Source: Sediminibacterium sp. (GTDB taxonomy: Bacteria; Bacteroidota; Bacteroidia; Chitinophagales; Chitinophagaceae). Taken from it: a DNA stretch of 55,748 bases. A model generated the notes under the pieces. The model saw only the letters and a list, made by a program, of their open reading frames with translations. It ran no database searches and was not told where the DNA came from. Of the stretch, positions 26,192 through 35,359 are shown in pieces. The position numbers were made by a program, and so were the translations under genes. Numbering within the stretch: position 1 is the first letter of the stretch; each line of letters begins with the position of its first letter. The stretch is from NCBI GenBank assembly GCA_030726065.1, contig JANREK010000044.1:1-55748 (forward strand). Direction: 5' to 3'.

Positions 26192-27124
26192 ATGGATTTA
26201 TTAAGACAACTTGAAAAGCCACTATTTAGTAACGGATATCCGCTTTCGGATGAACCGAATCGTTTAGGCGCGCTTAACCCCACTCAAGCAAATTTACCTA
26301 TTGATCAAATTAGAGAAATATTTGCATTACAAGGGTGTGTGTGGCTAAAGGGGTTCTTTGACAAAGCCGAAGTTTTATCATTACGGAGCCGTTTTTTTAA
26401 TGCTTATAAAAATTCAGGATTGTTACAACCAGAAAGCGACCCGCAGGAAGGCTTTTTTTCAGGCAACAGTGAATCTCAAAATAATCCAAAAATTTTAATG
26501 GAATTTGTTAGGACCGCTGCTTATGAAGCATTTTGTCTTCAACCCAAACTTTGGCAGTTTTATGATGATTTGTTTCAAAGTCCAAGTTATTTACATAAGC
26601 GTAAAATTGTACGTTATAAAACACCTGATCATTCCAACCAATTATTGAAAGGACATCCAACCACTACGCCTGCACACTATGATTTAATTTATTTGCGTGG
26701 CGGAAATGATACAGTTGTTTCAAGTTGGATTCCATTGGGAGATACGCCGATTGAAATGGGGGGGCTTGTTTATCTGGAAGGGTCTGCTTTACTTGGAAAA
26801 AAAATGGAAGCTGAGTTCTCGATCAATAATAAAAACCTGTCACCTGAAGAACGCATTAGCGCCTATAATAAAAATATGACTGAAGGAGGTTGGGTTGGAA
26901 AAGATTTAGGTGCGATGGCTGAAAAATTTAATACACGTTGGTTGGTTGCTGATTATGAAGCGGGGGATATGGTGATTCATAGTCCTTATATGATTCATGC
27001 TGCCACTGACAATGTGGATGCAATGGGTAGAATTCGACTTTCAACTGATATTCGTTATCAAAGTATACGAGAAGAATTAGATGTACGATGGGAAAATCAT
27101 TGGACTTTAGAAGATATGTTATAA
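26192..27124 (+). CDS. Phytanoyl-CoA dioxygenase (PhyH) family protein, copy 2
   Basis: A 310-residue Fe(II)/2-oxoglutarate dioxygenase, clearly different from copy 1 but with the same active-site plan: His162-x-Asp164 (TPAHYDLIYLRGG), His269 (PYMIHAATDN) and Arg280/Arg282 (MGRIRLS). No signal peptide. It starts 140 bp after the MFS gene and is followed after 97 bp by a second UxuA-like gene. Its position before a dehydratase repeats the arrangement of copy 1 and suggests that the two dioxygenases act on related compounds. The reaction (hydroxylation, demethylation or other) cannot be read from the sequence. Confidence 0.88.
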   Translation: MDLLRQLEKPLFSNGYPLSDEPNRLGALNPTQANLPIDQIREIFALQGCVWLKGFFDKAEVLSLRSRFFNAYKNSGLLQPESDPQEGFFSGNSESQNNPKILMEFVRTAAYEAFCLQPKLWQFYDDLFQSPSYLHKRKIVRYKTPDHSNQLLKGHPTTTPAHYDLIYLRGGNDTVVSSWIPLGDTPIEMGGLVYLEGSALLGKKMEAEFSINNKNLSPEERISAYNKNMTEGGWVGKDLGAMAEKFNTRWLVADYEAGDMVIHSPYMIHAATDNVDAMGRIRLSTDIRYQSIREELDVRWENHWTLEDML

Positions 27125-27221
27125 TCAAATTTAAAATCACATTAATATTATTTAAAGGACTTTACTTTTAATAAATGTTTTGAGAAATTATATGAGATTA
27201 TCATATAGTAAATAAAAATTT

Positions 27222-28187
27222 ATGAAAATAGCGGATGTATTGCCTTTATACCCAGATAGGCTTTGGACTTTAGCCAAGCAAGTTGGCGTTACACATGCAG
27301 TTTCACGTTTGCCATTACATGAAAATGGAGAAACGTCTTTTGAGTATTCGGATTTATTAGCGTTGAAGCAAAGATTTGAAAATTTTGGTTTTAAACTTGA
27401 AGTTATTGAGCCGGGAATTAATTCCCAGATGCATAAAATGAAACTTGGTATTGATGGTCGTGATCAAGATATTGCGGATTGTATAAAAATGATTCGTAAT
27501 ATGGGCGCTCTTAATATTCCTATTTTTTGCTACAATTTTATGGCGCAGTTTAATTGGGTTAGAACCGCTGTAGATACGCCTACACGTGGCGGCGCTATTG
27601 TTACTAGTTACAATCATAGTTTAATGAAAGATGCGCCCTTAACGGAAGCGGGAATTGTAACAGAGGAGCGACTTTGGGATAATTTAAAATATTTTTTAGA
27701 ACGTATAATTCCTGTAGCCGAAGAATCAAATGTTAAATTGGCTTTACATCCTGATGATCCACCTATTTCACCCATTAAGGGAATAGCCAGAATAATTACC
27801 AGTGCAGCAGCGCTAAAAAAAGCAATTGAACTCGTGCCAAGTAAAAATAGTGGTGTAACTTTTTGTCAAGGCACATTAGCTGCCGCAGGAGAAAAAATAC
27901 CGCATGAAATAGAAGAGCTAGGTCGTCAAAACAAAATATTTTTTGTTCATTTTAGAGATGTGCGTGGTACTGCTGATAATTTTTCAGAAACTTTTCATGA
28001 TGATGGACAAACGGATATGTTTGAAGCAATGAAAACTTATAAAAAAATAGGTTTTGATGGGCCTGTTCGAATTGATCATGTACCCACCATGGAAGGTGAA
28101 AAAAATTCAGATCCTGGGTATGGTCAAGATGGTCGACTTTTTGCATGGGGGTACTTAAAAGGACTAATGGAAGGCGCAGGGTACTAG
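27222..28187 (+). CDS. Mannonate dehydratase (UxuA)-like TIM-barrel protein, copy 2
   Basis: A 321-residue UxuA-like protein: ALHPDDPPISPIKG, the Cys in TFCQGTLAAA, FFVHFRDVRG, ETFHDDGQTDMFEAM and RIDHVPTMEGE keep the metal cluster. NPGYG-type spacing near the C-terminus (DPGYGQDGRLFAWGYLKGL) is closer to canonical UxuA than in copy 1. The protein lacks the roughly 70-residue middle insertion of E. coli UxuA. It probably dehydrates a hexonate to a 2-keto-3-deoxy acid in the cytoplasm. The next gene is an SDR 38 bp downstream, which could be a fructuronate-reductase-like partner. Confidence 0.87.
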   Translation: MKIADVLPLYPDRLWTLAKQVGVTHAVSRLPLHENGETSFEYSDLLALKQRFENFGFKLEVIEPGINSQMHKMKLGIDGRDQDIADCIKMIRNMGALNIPIFCYNFMAQFNWVRTAVDTPTRGGAIVTSYNHSLMKDAPLTEAGIVTEERLWDNLKYFLERIIPVAEESNVKLALHPDDPPISPIKGIARIITSAAALKKAIELVPSKNSGVTFCQGTLAAAGEKIPHEIEELGRQNKIFFVHFRDVRGTADNFSETFHDDGQTDMFEAMKTYKKIGFDGPVRIDHVPTMEGEKNSDPGYGQDGRLFAWGYLKGLMEGAGY

Positions 28188-28225
28188 CAGGTTATGATTA
28201 TTGTAAACAGATAAAGCAAAAAAAT

Positions 28226-28990
28226 ATGAGATTAAAGAATAGGGTGGTAATTGTAACAGGCGCTGCTGAATCCATAGGGAAAGCAATTGCACTTCGTTTT
28301 GCAAGGGAGGGCGCAAGCGTAGTTGTTAATTATCACACCAAGGCTGATTTAGCAGAACAGGTTGTTATGCAAATCATACAGGAAGGCGGTCATGCAATTG
28401 CTCTTTTTGCTGACGTTTCTAATGAGGTTGAAGTGCAAGAAATGATTCAAGCAACCATTGCAAAATTTGGCAGGGTTGATATTTTAGTAAATAATGCAGG
28501 AATTGATCCACGTAAAACTTGGAATGAAATTACTGTGGAAGATTGGGATCATGTAATGGCAACCAATGTAAGATCACAATTTATATGTGCTAAGGCAGTT
28601 TTCCCATTGATGAAGCAACAAGATTATGGCAAAATTATCAATGTATCTTCTGTTGTTTTTTTAACTGGTCAAAAAGGATATGTGCACTATGTGGCATCAA
28701 AAGGTGCAATCATCGGATTTACTCGGGCACTCGCCAACGAAATTGGTATGCATCATATAAATGTCAATGCTATTATATTGGGAGCAATACATACAGAAAA
28801 TGAATTGGGAAAATTGGGCTCTTTGGAAGCACAGGAAAAAGCAACGAATATGTTAATGGACATTCAAGCCATTCCGCAACGAATTCAGACGAGTGATATA
28901 GAAGGAACATTTTTATTTCTAGCTTCTGCTGATAGTGATTTAATTACAGGGCAATCAATGAATATAGATGGCGGCTGGATGATGCACTAA
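28226..28990 (+). CDS. SDR family oxidoreductase (copy 1 of 3)
   Basis: A 254-residue classical short-chain dehydrogenase. ATG 28226 is chosen because MRLKNRVVIVTG is the usual start; the longer frame begins inside the UxuA-like gene. The cofactor motif TGAAESIG (residues 11-18) has Ser at the place where many have Gly-x-Gly. The NNAG motif and the catalytic Tyr155-x-x-x-Lys159 (HYVASKG) are present. The C-terminus DADSDLITGQSMNIDGGWMMH-type ending is normal for the family. It probably reduces or oxidises a keto sugar acid produced by the UxuA-like enzymes; the substrate is unknown. Confidence 0.9.
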   Translation: MRLKNRVVIVTGAAESIGKAIALRFAREGASVVVNYHTKADLAEQVVMQIIQEGGHAIALFADVSNEVEVQEMIQATIAKFGRVDILVNNAGIDPRKTWNEITVEDWDHVMATNVRSQFICAKAVFPLMKQQDYGKIINVSSVVFLTGQKGYVHYVASKGAIIGFTRALANEIGMHHINVNAIILGAIHTENELGKLGSLEAQEKATNMLMDIQAIPQRIQTSDIEGTFLFLASADSDLITGQSMNIDGGWMMH

Positions 28991-29024
28991 TCATCACCTT
29001 ATAAAAAGATATAAATTAAAAGTT

Positions 29025-30485
29025 ATGAGGGTTGCATTATTAGGTATTGTTCATGAATCAAACACCTTCGTAAATGAGCCTACGACACTTAATAAATTTA
29101 AGGAAAGTCGCTTACTTTTTGAAAATGATATAATACTGCAATACAAAAATTCATTTCATGAATTGGGCGGGATGATTGAAGTATTAGAAAAGAACGAAAT
29201 AGAAATTGTCCCGATACTTTATGCGGAAGCTACGCCTGGCGGTAAGGTGACTAAGGATGCTTTTGAGTTTCTTTTACACGAGGCTATCACAAGGATAAAA
29301 CAACAACTTCCGTTAGATGGTTGCCTAGTCGTACCGCATGGCGCAGGCGTTTGCGAAGCATATGATGATATGGATGGCTTTTGGCTTAGTCAATTGAGAG
29401 CAACGGTAGGAGATACTATACCAATTATTGGAACACTCGATCCACATGCAAATGTAAGCCAGCTAATGATTCATTCAACAGATGCACTTGTTGCTTATAA
29501 AACAAATCCGCACATTGATCAAAGAGATGCAGGTAAGGAAGCTGCAAGCATGATGGTTGATTTACTTCTTGGTAAGATTAAACCAGTTCAAATTTTTTCA
29601 TCACTACCACTAATTATAAGTATAGAGCAGCAATTTTCTGGAGAAAATCCTTATAAATATTTGTTACAACTATCTGCTGAAATTTGTAAACTGGATGGGA
29701 TCCTTTCGGCTAGTATTTTACTCGGATTTCCATATGCCGATGTACATGAAATGGGCGCTTCACTTATTGTAATATCAAATGGAGATCGGGATATAGGAAA
29801 TGTAGCCATTAAAAAGATTGAAAATTATATGATTTCCAACAAAGGATTATTTGTTGGGACCAAATATGAAATAGCTTCCTTAATTAATAAAGTGAATACC
29901 ATTGAAAAGCCTGTTTTATTATTAGATATGGGTGACAATGTAGGAGGAGGGGCACCTGGTAATAGTATTTATCTAATTGACCAATTAGAGGATGCCGGAA
30001 TAAAAAATACATTCATCTGTATTTATGATCCAGTGTGTGTAGCTACTTTAATGGATGTTGAGATTGGCGCATCCGTTGAAATTAATTTTGGCGAAAGCCA
30101 TGAAAAAGTTGAAACAAAGAAAAGAGAAGTTACCTTAGTTTGGAAGGGTCATGGAAAATTTGATGAACACGAGCCTAGACATGGCGGACAAATTCATTTT
30201 GATATGGGAAATATTGCCATCGTAAAAACAAAAAATCAGGATGTTGTAATGCTAACCTCGTTAAGAATAGCACCGTATAGTTTGGTACAACTTACTGCCT
30301 TTAATATTGACCCTACTTCATTCAACGCAATTATTGCAAAAGGAGTGAATGCACCTATTGCTGCTTATGCTGACGTTTGTAAAAACGTTATTCAAATGAA
30401 TACCCCTGGAGTCACGCAAGCAGATGTAACCCAATTAAATTATAAAAAAAGACGCGTTCCTTTATTTCCATTTGAAAACGAATAA
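29025..30485 (+). CDS. M81 family (MlrC-like) metalloprotein
   Basis: A 486-residue protein starting MRVALLGIVHESNTF, the standard opening of the MlrC/M81 family, with the metal-binding His-Glu pair. Further family blocks are VVPHGAGVCEAYDDMDG, IGTLDPHANVSQLM, YKTNPHIDQRDAG, LLDMGDNVGGGAPGNS and a C-terminal region with LTSLRIAPYSL. MlrC was first described in microcystin degradation, but most relatives sit in unrelated catabolic clusters and their substrates (amides or cyclic compounds) are unknown. Here it lies between an SDR and a class III aminotransferase within a sugar-acid cluster, so a nitrogen-containing intermediate is possible. That is inference. Confidence 0.9.
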   Translation: MRVALLGIVHESNTFVNEPTTLNKFKESRLLFENDIILQYKNSFHELGGMIEVLEKNEIEIVPILYAEATPGGKVTKDAFEFLLHEAITRIKQQLPLDGCLVVPHGAGVCEAYDDMDGFWLSQLRATVGDTIPIIGTLDPHANVSQLMIHSTDALVAYKTNPHIDQRDAGKEAASMMVDLLLGKIKPVQIFSSLPLIISIEQQFSGENPYKYLLQLSAEICKLDGILSASILLGFPYADVHEMGASLIVISNGDRDIGNVAIKKIENYMISNKGLFVGTKYEIASLINKVNTIEKPVLLLDMGDNVGGGAPGNSIYLIDQLEDAGIKNTFICIYDPVCVATLMDVEIGASVEINFGESHEKVETKKREVTLVWKGHGKFDEHEPRHGGQIHFDMGNIAIVKTKNQDVVMLTSLRIAPYSLVQLTAFNIDPTSFNAIIAKGVNAPIAAYADVCKNVIQMNTPGVTQADVTQLNYKKRRVPLFPFENE

Positions 30486-30503
30486 ATTTAAAAAATATAT
30501 ATT

Positions 30504-31808
30504 ATGTCTGAAATATCTTATGCTAATTCTGCGCTTCTATTGGAACGCGCCAAAAAAGTAATTGCGGGTGGCGTATGTTCAGAATTTAGAAAGTATAATC
30601 ATCCCCACGCTATTTTTTACACACATGGACAAGGAAGTAAAATATATGATGTAGACGGAAATGAATATCTTGATTTTACATTAAGTCAGGGGCCTATGAT
30701 TTTAGGACATTCTCATCCTACTGTATTATCTGCTATAGAAGAATACTCAAAGCATGGTCAAATGTTTGCAGGGCAGCACATTAAAGAAATAGAGCTTGCT
30801 GAAAAATTAAATGAAATTATACCTAGTGCGGAACTGTTACGTTTTTGCTTAGATGGTTCTGAGGCTGTTCAAACTGCATTTCGTGTAGCCAGGGCAAAAA
30901 CCGGCAAGAAGAAATTCATTAGGTTTGAAGGCCATTACCATGGTTGGCTTGATAATGTAGCCTGGGGTTTATCAAGCCCATCTTTAGAAGCTTTAGGGGA
31001 TCGAACTTCCCCTAATATTTATCCTTGGAGTCAGGGTATTTCAGCTGAATCGAAAGATGAATTTATTGTTTTACCATGGAATGATCTTGCCTTGTTAGAA
31101 AAGACAATGTCGGAAATGCATCATGAGATTGCGGCTATTATAACAGAGCCAATCATGTGTAATAATGGGTGTATTTTACCTGCCCAAGGTTTCTTAGAAG
31201 GGATTAGATCCATTTGCGATAAATATAAAAGTGCCTTTATACTTGACGAAGTGATTACTGGTTTCAGACTTAGTTTGGGTGGGGCACAACAATATTTTAA
31301 TATCGTGCCGGATATTTCAATTTTTGCAAAAGCTTTGGGAAGTGGTTATCCAATTAGCGCAATTGTAGGTAAAAGGGAATGGATGTCTTTAATAGAAGAA
31401 TCAAAAGTGATACATGCAGGCACCATGAATTCAAGTAATCCAACGGTTGCCGCCGCACTTGCGACCATTTCTGTCTTGGAACAGGAGCAACCTTATGAGC
31501 GCATGTTTATGCTAGGAAATAAATTAATGAATGGATTAAGAAAAGCAGCTGCTATAGCAAATCAAAAAGTACTTGTGCAAGGTCCTGGCCCCATGTTTAT
31601 TCTTGCTTTTACAGAACATACAGCTTTTAATGATTATAGAGATACCTTTTCAGGTGACAAAGCAAAATTGGCAAAATTTATTGCTGGAATGCATAATAGC
31701 AAAATCAGAATTATTGGACGTGGACTTTGGTATATTAGTGCAGTACATACCGAAGAAGAGGTTGATCATGCAATCAAAATAGCAGCTGAAGTATTTTTAA
31801 CTTTATAA
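30504..31808 (+). CDS. Class III PLP-dependent aminotransferase (glutamate-1-semialdehyde aminomutase-like)
   Basis: A 434-residue PLP enzyme. The Schiff-base lysine is Lys276 (SIFAKALGSGYPIS), preceded by ILDEVITGFRLS (the Asp that contacts the pyridine nitrogen) and FEGHYHGWLDN near residue 140. The overall pattern resembles glutamate-1-semialdehyde 2,1-aminomutase (HemL), but the setting in a catabolic operon argues against a haem-synthesis role. HemL-like paralogues act on varied amino or keto substrates. It follows the M81 gene by 18 bp. A plausible role is transamination of an amino sugar or amino acid intermediate, not shown by sequence. Confidence 0.9.
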   Translation: MSEISYANSALLLERAKKVIAGGVCSEFRKYNHPHAIFYTHGQGSKIYDVDGNEYLDFTLSQGPMILGHSHPTVLSAIEEYSKHGQMFAGQHIKEIELAEKLNEIIPSAELLRFCLDGSEAVQTAFRVARAKTGKKKFIRFEGHYHGWLDNVAWGLSSPSLEALGDRTSPNIYPWSQGISAESKDEFIVLPWNDLALLEKTMSEMHHEIAAIITEPIMCNNGCILPAQGFLEGIRSICDKYKSAFILDEVITGFRLSLGGAQQYFNIVPDISIFAKALGSGYPISAIVGKREWMSLIEESKVIHAGTMNSSNPTVAAALATISVLEQEQPYERMFMLGNKLMNGLRKAAAIANQKVLVQGPGPMFILAFTEHTAFNDYRDTFSGDKAKLAKFIAGMHNSKIRIIGRGLWYISAVHTEEEVDHAIKIAAEVFLTL

Positions 31809-31831
31809 TTTTTTTACTTTAAATATTTACA

Positions 31832-32590
31832 ATGAAAGATAAATTTGAATTAACCAATAAGGTCGCCCTAATCACTGGGGGTGGTTCTGGAATTGGCTTG
31901 GGCATTGCTGCTGCATATATTGCGCTTGGCGCAAAGGTAGCCATTACAGGTCGAAATATTACTAAATTGGAAGCTGCGAAATTAGTACTAGGCGATCACT
32001 GCTTTATTTATGTAAATGATGTAACGCAAAAAGATACGCATGAAAAATTGGTAGAGACCATTGAAAAGGAAGTAGGGCCGATTGAAATTTTAGTCAATAA
32101 TGCGGGCATTCATAATAAAAAACCTTCTATTGAAGTCACAGATGCTGAATTTCAAATGGTCATGGATACTAATATTAATAGTGTTTTTGCACTCACTCGG
32201 ACTGTCTTAAAATATATGATGCCTCGTGAAAAAGGTTCGGTAATAAGTATTAGTTCCATGGCAGCACTTTTTGGTATTACACAGGTGGTCGCTTACAGCA
32301 GTGCTAAAACAGCCTTATTAGGTATGACAAGATCACTTGCATCAGAGTATTCGCATACGGGTGTTCGATTCAACACGATTGCGCCTGGTTTTATAGAAAC
32401 AAAAATGTTTTTAGATATCATGGAAAAAGATCCAAAGCGAAAAGAAAAAATTCTTTCTCGCACGCCTGCACGCCGATTTGGAACAACAGAAGATGTTGCT
32501 TATGCTGCAGTATTTTTAGCATCTGATGTTTCCAATTTTATAACAGGGGTTTGTCTTCCAGTAGACGGAGGAAACTCAATTGGTTTTTAA
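31832..32590 (+). CDS. SDR family oxidoreductase (copy 2 of 3), gluconate 5-dehydrogenase-like
   Basis: A 252-residue classical SDR with TGGGSGIG (residues 15-22), NNAG, and catalytic Tyr155/Lys159 (AYSSAKTALLG). The beginning FELTNKVALITGGGSGIGLG and ending DGGNSIGF resemble IdnO/KduD-type enzymes that act on keto-gluconates. It is the last gene of the long plus-strand catabolic run and converges with the SMP-30 gene, with 21 bp between the stops. Substrate assignment is tentative. Confidence 0.9.
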   Translation: MKDKFELTNKVALITGGGSGIGLGIAAAYIALGAKVAITGRNITKLEAAKLVLGDHCFIYVNDVTQKDTHEKLVETIEKEVGPIEILVNNAGIHNKKPSIEVTDAEFQMVMDTNINSVFALTRTVLKYMMPREKGSVISISSMAALFGITQVVAYSSAKTALLGMTRSLASEYSHTGVRFNTIAPGFIETKMFLDIMEKDPKRKEKILSRTPARRFGTTEDVAYAAVFLASDVSNFITGVCLPVDGGNSIGF

Positions 32591-32611
32591 TTTTGCTTAT
32601 CAATTTATATT

Positions 32612-33460
32612 TTATTGATGACAGGCTAGTTTTTGACCAATTATATTTAGTAGTATTTTACTAACATGCCATGCACCTAAATTAGCTGTATATAATTCAT
32701 TAAAATTTTTACCGCCAAAGGCTAGGTTAGTTGGATTACACAAGCCATGGGCCTCCCAATCATCAATAAGTAAATGGACTTCTTGTTTGGGACTAATTTT
32801 ATAAATATAATTGGGAGCATAACAACCAACATAAAGATTTTGATCTGCATCAAATGCCAAACCATCTGGACAACTTCGCGGTAAACTACAGTAAACCTCG
32901 CGCTTACCTGCAGTCCCATCTGGATGAATGGCAATGCGCTCAACGCCAGGAAGCCAAGTACAAGCAACATACAGCCAGTCTTCATTTAAAGATAGTGCAA
33001 GGCCATTTGAAAAATTAAATGGACCAGCATGCCAAATTTTACCATGTCCATGTTGATCAAAACAAAATATTTTACCTGTGGTTTGTCTAAATGCACCACT
33101 TTCCGATACCCATAGTTTTCCATTTTTACTGAAGCATGGATAATTGGGAATATTAAATGAAACGTCTTCAGCGCCTGTTGCAAATTTTGTTAACTCATTT
33201 GTTGCCAATGCTAATTTCCATACACAATGGTTTTTCATGTCACAAATAGCTAGCCATGATAGATCAGGAGAAAAAGCAATTCCAAGAATAAACCCATGTG
33301 TATTTGCAATTTCTTTTATTTCAAGTCCGTCAGGGGATACCTTATATATTTGACCTGCTTCGCCCCCTGCCCATACAGATCCGTCGGGGTGCACAGCAAC
33401 ACATTCTGGATGGTCTAGCCCATCTGCGAAAATTTCAATATCGTCAATGGTAATATTCAT
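32612..33460 (-). CDS. SMP-30/gluconolactonase family lactonase
   Basis: A 282-residue six-bladed propeller protein without a signal peptide. The divalent-metal ligands expected in the family are visible as the Glu in GLDHPECVAVHPDG, the Asn in NFSNGLALS and the Asp in CPDGLAFDADQN. These enzymes hydrolyse aldonolactones to sugar acids. Together with the aldo/keto reductase (16517) and the enolase-type dehydratase (18019) it completes the dehydrogenase-lactonase-dehydratase sequence of non-phosphorylating sugar catabolism. It is the last gene of the minus-strand AraC unit, 65 bp after the SDR. Confidence 0.92.
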   Translation of the reverse strand: MNITIDDIEIFADGLDHPECVAVHPDGSVWAGGEAGQIYKVSPDGLEIKEIANTHGFILGIAFSPDLSWLAICDMKNHCVWKLALATNELTKFATGAEDVSFNIPNYPCFSKNGKLWVSESGAFRQTTGKIFCFDQHGHGKIWHAGPFNFSNGLALSLNEDWLYVACTWLPGVERIAIHPDGTAGKREVYCSLPRSCPDGLAFDADQNLYVGCYAPNYIYKISPKQEVHLLIDDWEAHGLCNPTNLAFGGKNFNELYTANLGAWHVSKILLNIIGQKLACHQ

Positions 33461-33525
33461 AATTTAATTAATTTAAATTCTTTCGTTTTTTGTTTTTGAA
33501 TAAAATTTCAAATGCACTAAAATTA

Positions 33526-34278
33526 TTATTTCTTACTTCCTGCAATTGTAATACCAAGTCCCCCATCAATTCTAAATGCTTGACCTGTAATAAAGGATGA
33601 CTTATCATCACACAAATATTTTACAAGTTCCGCGACCTCCTCAGGGGTGCCGATGCGTTTTGTTAAATGCATATCGATGCACTCCTCCATCACCGCTGCC
33701 GGATCTGGAGACAAGTTAATAGCATCACGTAACATTGGGGTATCGATAGTTCCAGGGCAAACTGCTACACATCGAATTAGGGGTGCATAATCTACCGCAA
33801 TACTTCTGGTTAGTCCTAATATGGCAGTTTTAGCTGTTGTATAAGCGGAAACATTTTGTTGGCTTACGAAAGCTTGCACACTTGCAATATTTATAACCAC
33901 TCCCTTTTTGCTTTCTAGCATAAAAGGAATTGCATACTTAGCACAAAGAAAAAAACTTTTTAAATTTACATTCATCACTAAGTCCCAATCATCGGAACTG
34001 GTTTCTGTTACCGAACCATATCGCTGAATTCCTGCATTATTAATCAAGTAGTCAACTGACCCGAAATAGTTTTTAATTTTATGAATGGCATTTTTAACTG
34101 CATTTTCATCTGACACATCACAAACTACTGACATGGACCGCTCGTTGTCAGTCGGACTTATAACATCAATATCTAAAAGCCCAACATTTGCACCCGCTTC
34201 CAAAAAAACCTTAGCACAAGCAGCGCCAATGCCTTTGGCGGCCCCAGTAATTACAATTGTTTTATTTTGATAGTTCAT
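33526..34278 (-). CDS. SDR family oxidoreductase (copy 3 of 3)
   Basis: A 250-residue classical SDR with TGAAKGIG (11-18), an Asp after the second strand (LLDIDV) that favours NAD over NADP, NNAG, and catalytic Tyr146/Lys150 (AYTTAKTAIL). It resembles L-fucose dehydrogenases and 2-keto-3-deoxy-L-fuconate dehydrogenases, although this cannot be settled by eye. Its start overlaps the end of the mutarotase-like gene by 17 bp, implying translational coupling in the operon headed by the AraC regulator. It could either start sugar oxidation or act on the keto-deoxy acid later. Confidence 0.9.
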   Translation of the reverse strand: MNYQNKTIVITGAAKGIGAACAKVFLEAGANVGLLDIDVISPTDNERSMSVVCDVSDENAVKNAIHKIKNYFGSVDYLINNAGIQRYGSVTETSSDDWDLVMNVNLKSFFLCAKYAIPFMLESKKGVVINIASVQAFVSQQNVSAYTTAKTAILGLTRSIAVDYAPLIRCVAVCPGTIDTPMLRDAINLSPDPAAVMEECIDMHLTKRIGTPEEVAELVKYLCDDKSSFITGQAFRIDGGLGITIAGSKK

Positions 34279-35311
34279 ATAATATTGATGCGTTTTCGGT
34301 AAATGAAATATTTACAATATCTTTTTTTGTTATTAGTTTAATTTTTTCATTTTCTATCATGATATCTGACACCCCATCAAATCCTATTGTAGGCGTAATC
34401 ATAAAGGAGATATATTTTTTCTCAATGGTTTCACCTGCATCAATGAATCCGACAGTTTTTTCATTAAATAGTAGGGGCGTATTTAATATTTCATGAAATG
34501 GTTGATGAATAGCCGTATCTCCAAATTCAAGTCCAATGTAAATTAAATTACCTTCTTTCACATGCTCCCAAATATGTATCCAAGGATAATCTTTTCTTGG
34601 CCACAGGTATCCTATCAAAATATTACTAGTAGGATTATAAGCGGTGATCCATCCATAATTTGATTTTTCTGCAACAATATAGCTACGTACAATATCTTCT
34701 CGGTGGTCCAAGTCCGCGTTCATTTTTTTACAATGTAAGTCCATGTTTTGTTGTTCCCATTGTATTGTATTAGAAGTGATGTTTTTATAGTCGGATTGAT
34801 CAAAGCCAAAAGTTCCGTTACAGTCCACCATTATTTTATTATCGAGAAATGGGGCTGCGATGGTAGGATGTTGCACCATACTGCATAACCTCCCTAGTGG
34901 ATTAAAATTTACAACCTGCTCCTTGACTAAGAAAATAGGGGAGACTGGATCTAAATAAATTTCGCGGTTAACTTTTAATCCTTCCAACACAGATGCGGCA
35001 TGCATTTCTAAACAGGCATCTTTCGTCGAAATTGCATTTTCCCATGTCATATTTGCAAATTGACCATGATCTGGTAGTCCTGCATTTTTTTCTCCCGATG
35101 AAGGTTCGCCCCATCGTCCTAGACATAAAAAATGACCTTGATAGACTGCCCCGTTTTGATTATTTACAGGCATTAAATTCTTAGGATATGAAAACGATAG
35201 CGGGTTAATGCCTGTAGCTTTAAGCTGGAAGTCAATGATGGCACCTCCATCTAAGTTAATGGATAAGGAAGCGCTTTCATTTTCAATGCAGGCCTTGCTT
35301 TTTTTAGACAT
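34262..35311 (-). CDS. Aldose-1-epimerase-like (galactose mutarotase fold) protein
   Basis: A 349-residue cytoplasmic protein. The N-terminal NESASLSINLDGGAIIDFQLKATG and the GEPSSGEKNAGLPDHGQFANM segment (His in a Gly-Leu-Pro-Asp-His-Gly block) resemble the galactose mutarotase-like beta-supersandwich, and later ISFMITPTIGFDGVSD gives typical terminal strands. The catalytic Glu cannot be assigned with confidence. Family members interconvert anomers or bind sugars. It stands second in the AraC-led minus operon, before an SDR, so epimerisation or sensing of the sugar oxidised by that SDR is plausible. The family call is moderate only. Confidence 0.6.
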   Translation of the reverse strand: MSKKSKACIENESASLSINLDGGAIIDFQLKATGINPLSFSYPKNLMPVNNQNGAVYQGHFLCLGRWGEPSSGEKNAGLPDHGQFANMTWENAISTKDACLEMHAASVLEGLKVNREIYLDPVSPIFLVKEQVVNFNPLGRLCSMVQHPTIAAPFLDNKIMVDCNGTFGFDQSDYKNITSNTIQWEQQNMDLHCKKMNADLDHREDIVRSYIVAEKSNYGWITAYNPTSNILIGYLWPRKDYPWIHIWEHVKEGNLIYIGLEFGDTAIHQPFHEILNTPLLFNEKTVGFIDAGETIEKKYISFMITPTIGFDGVSDIMIENEKIKLITKKDIVNISFTENASILYELSK

Positions 35312-35359
35312 TACAGTAATATTTATTTTAATACTTGAAATTTTAAGAAGAACGACTCA

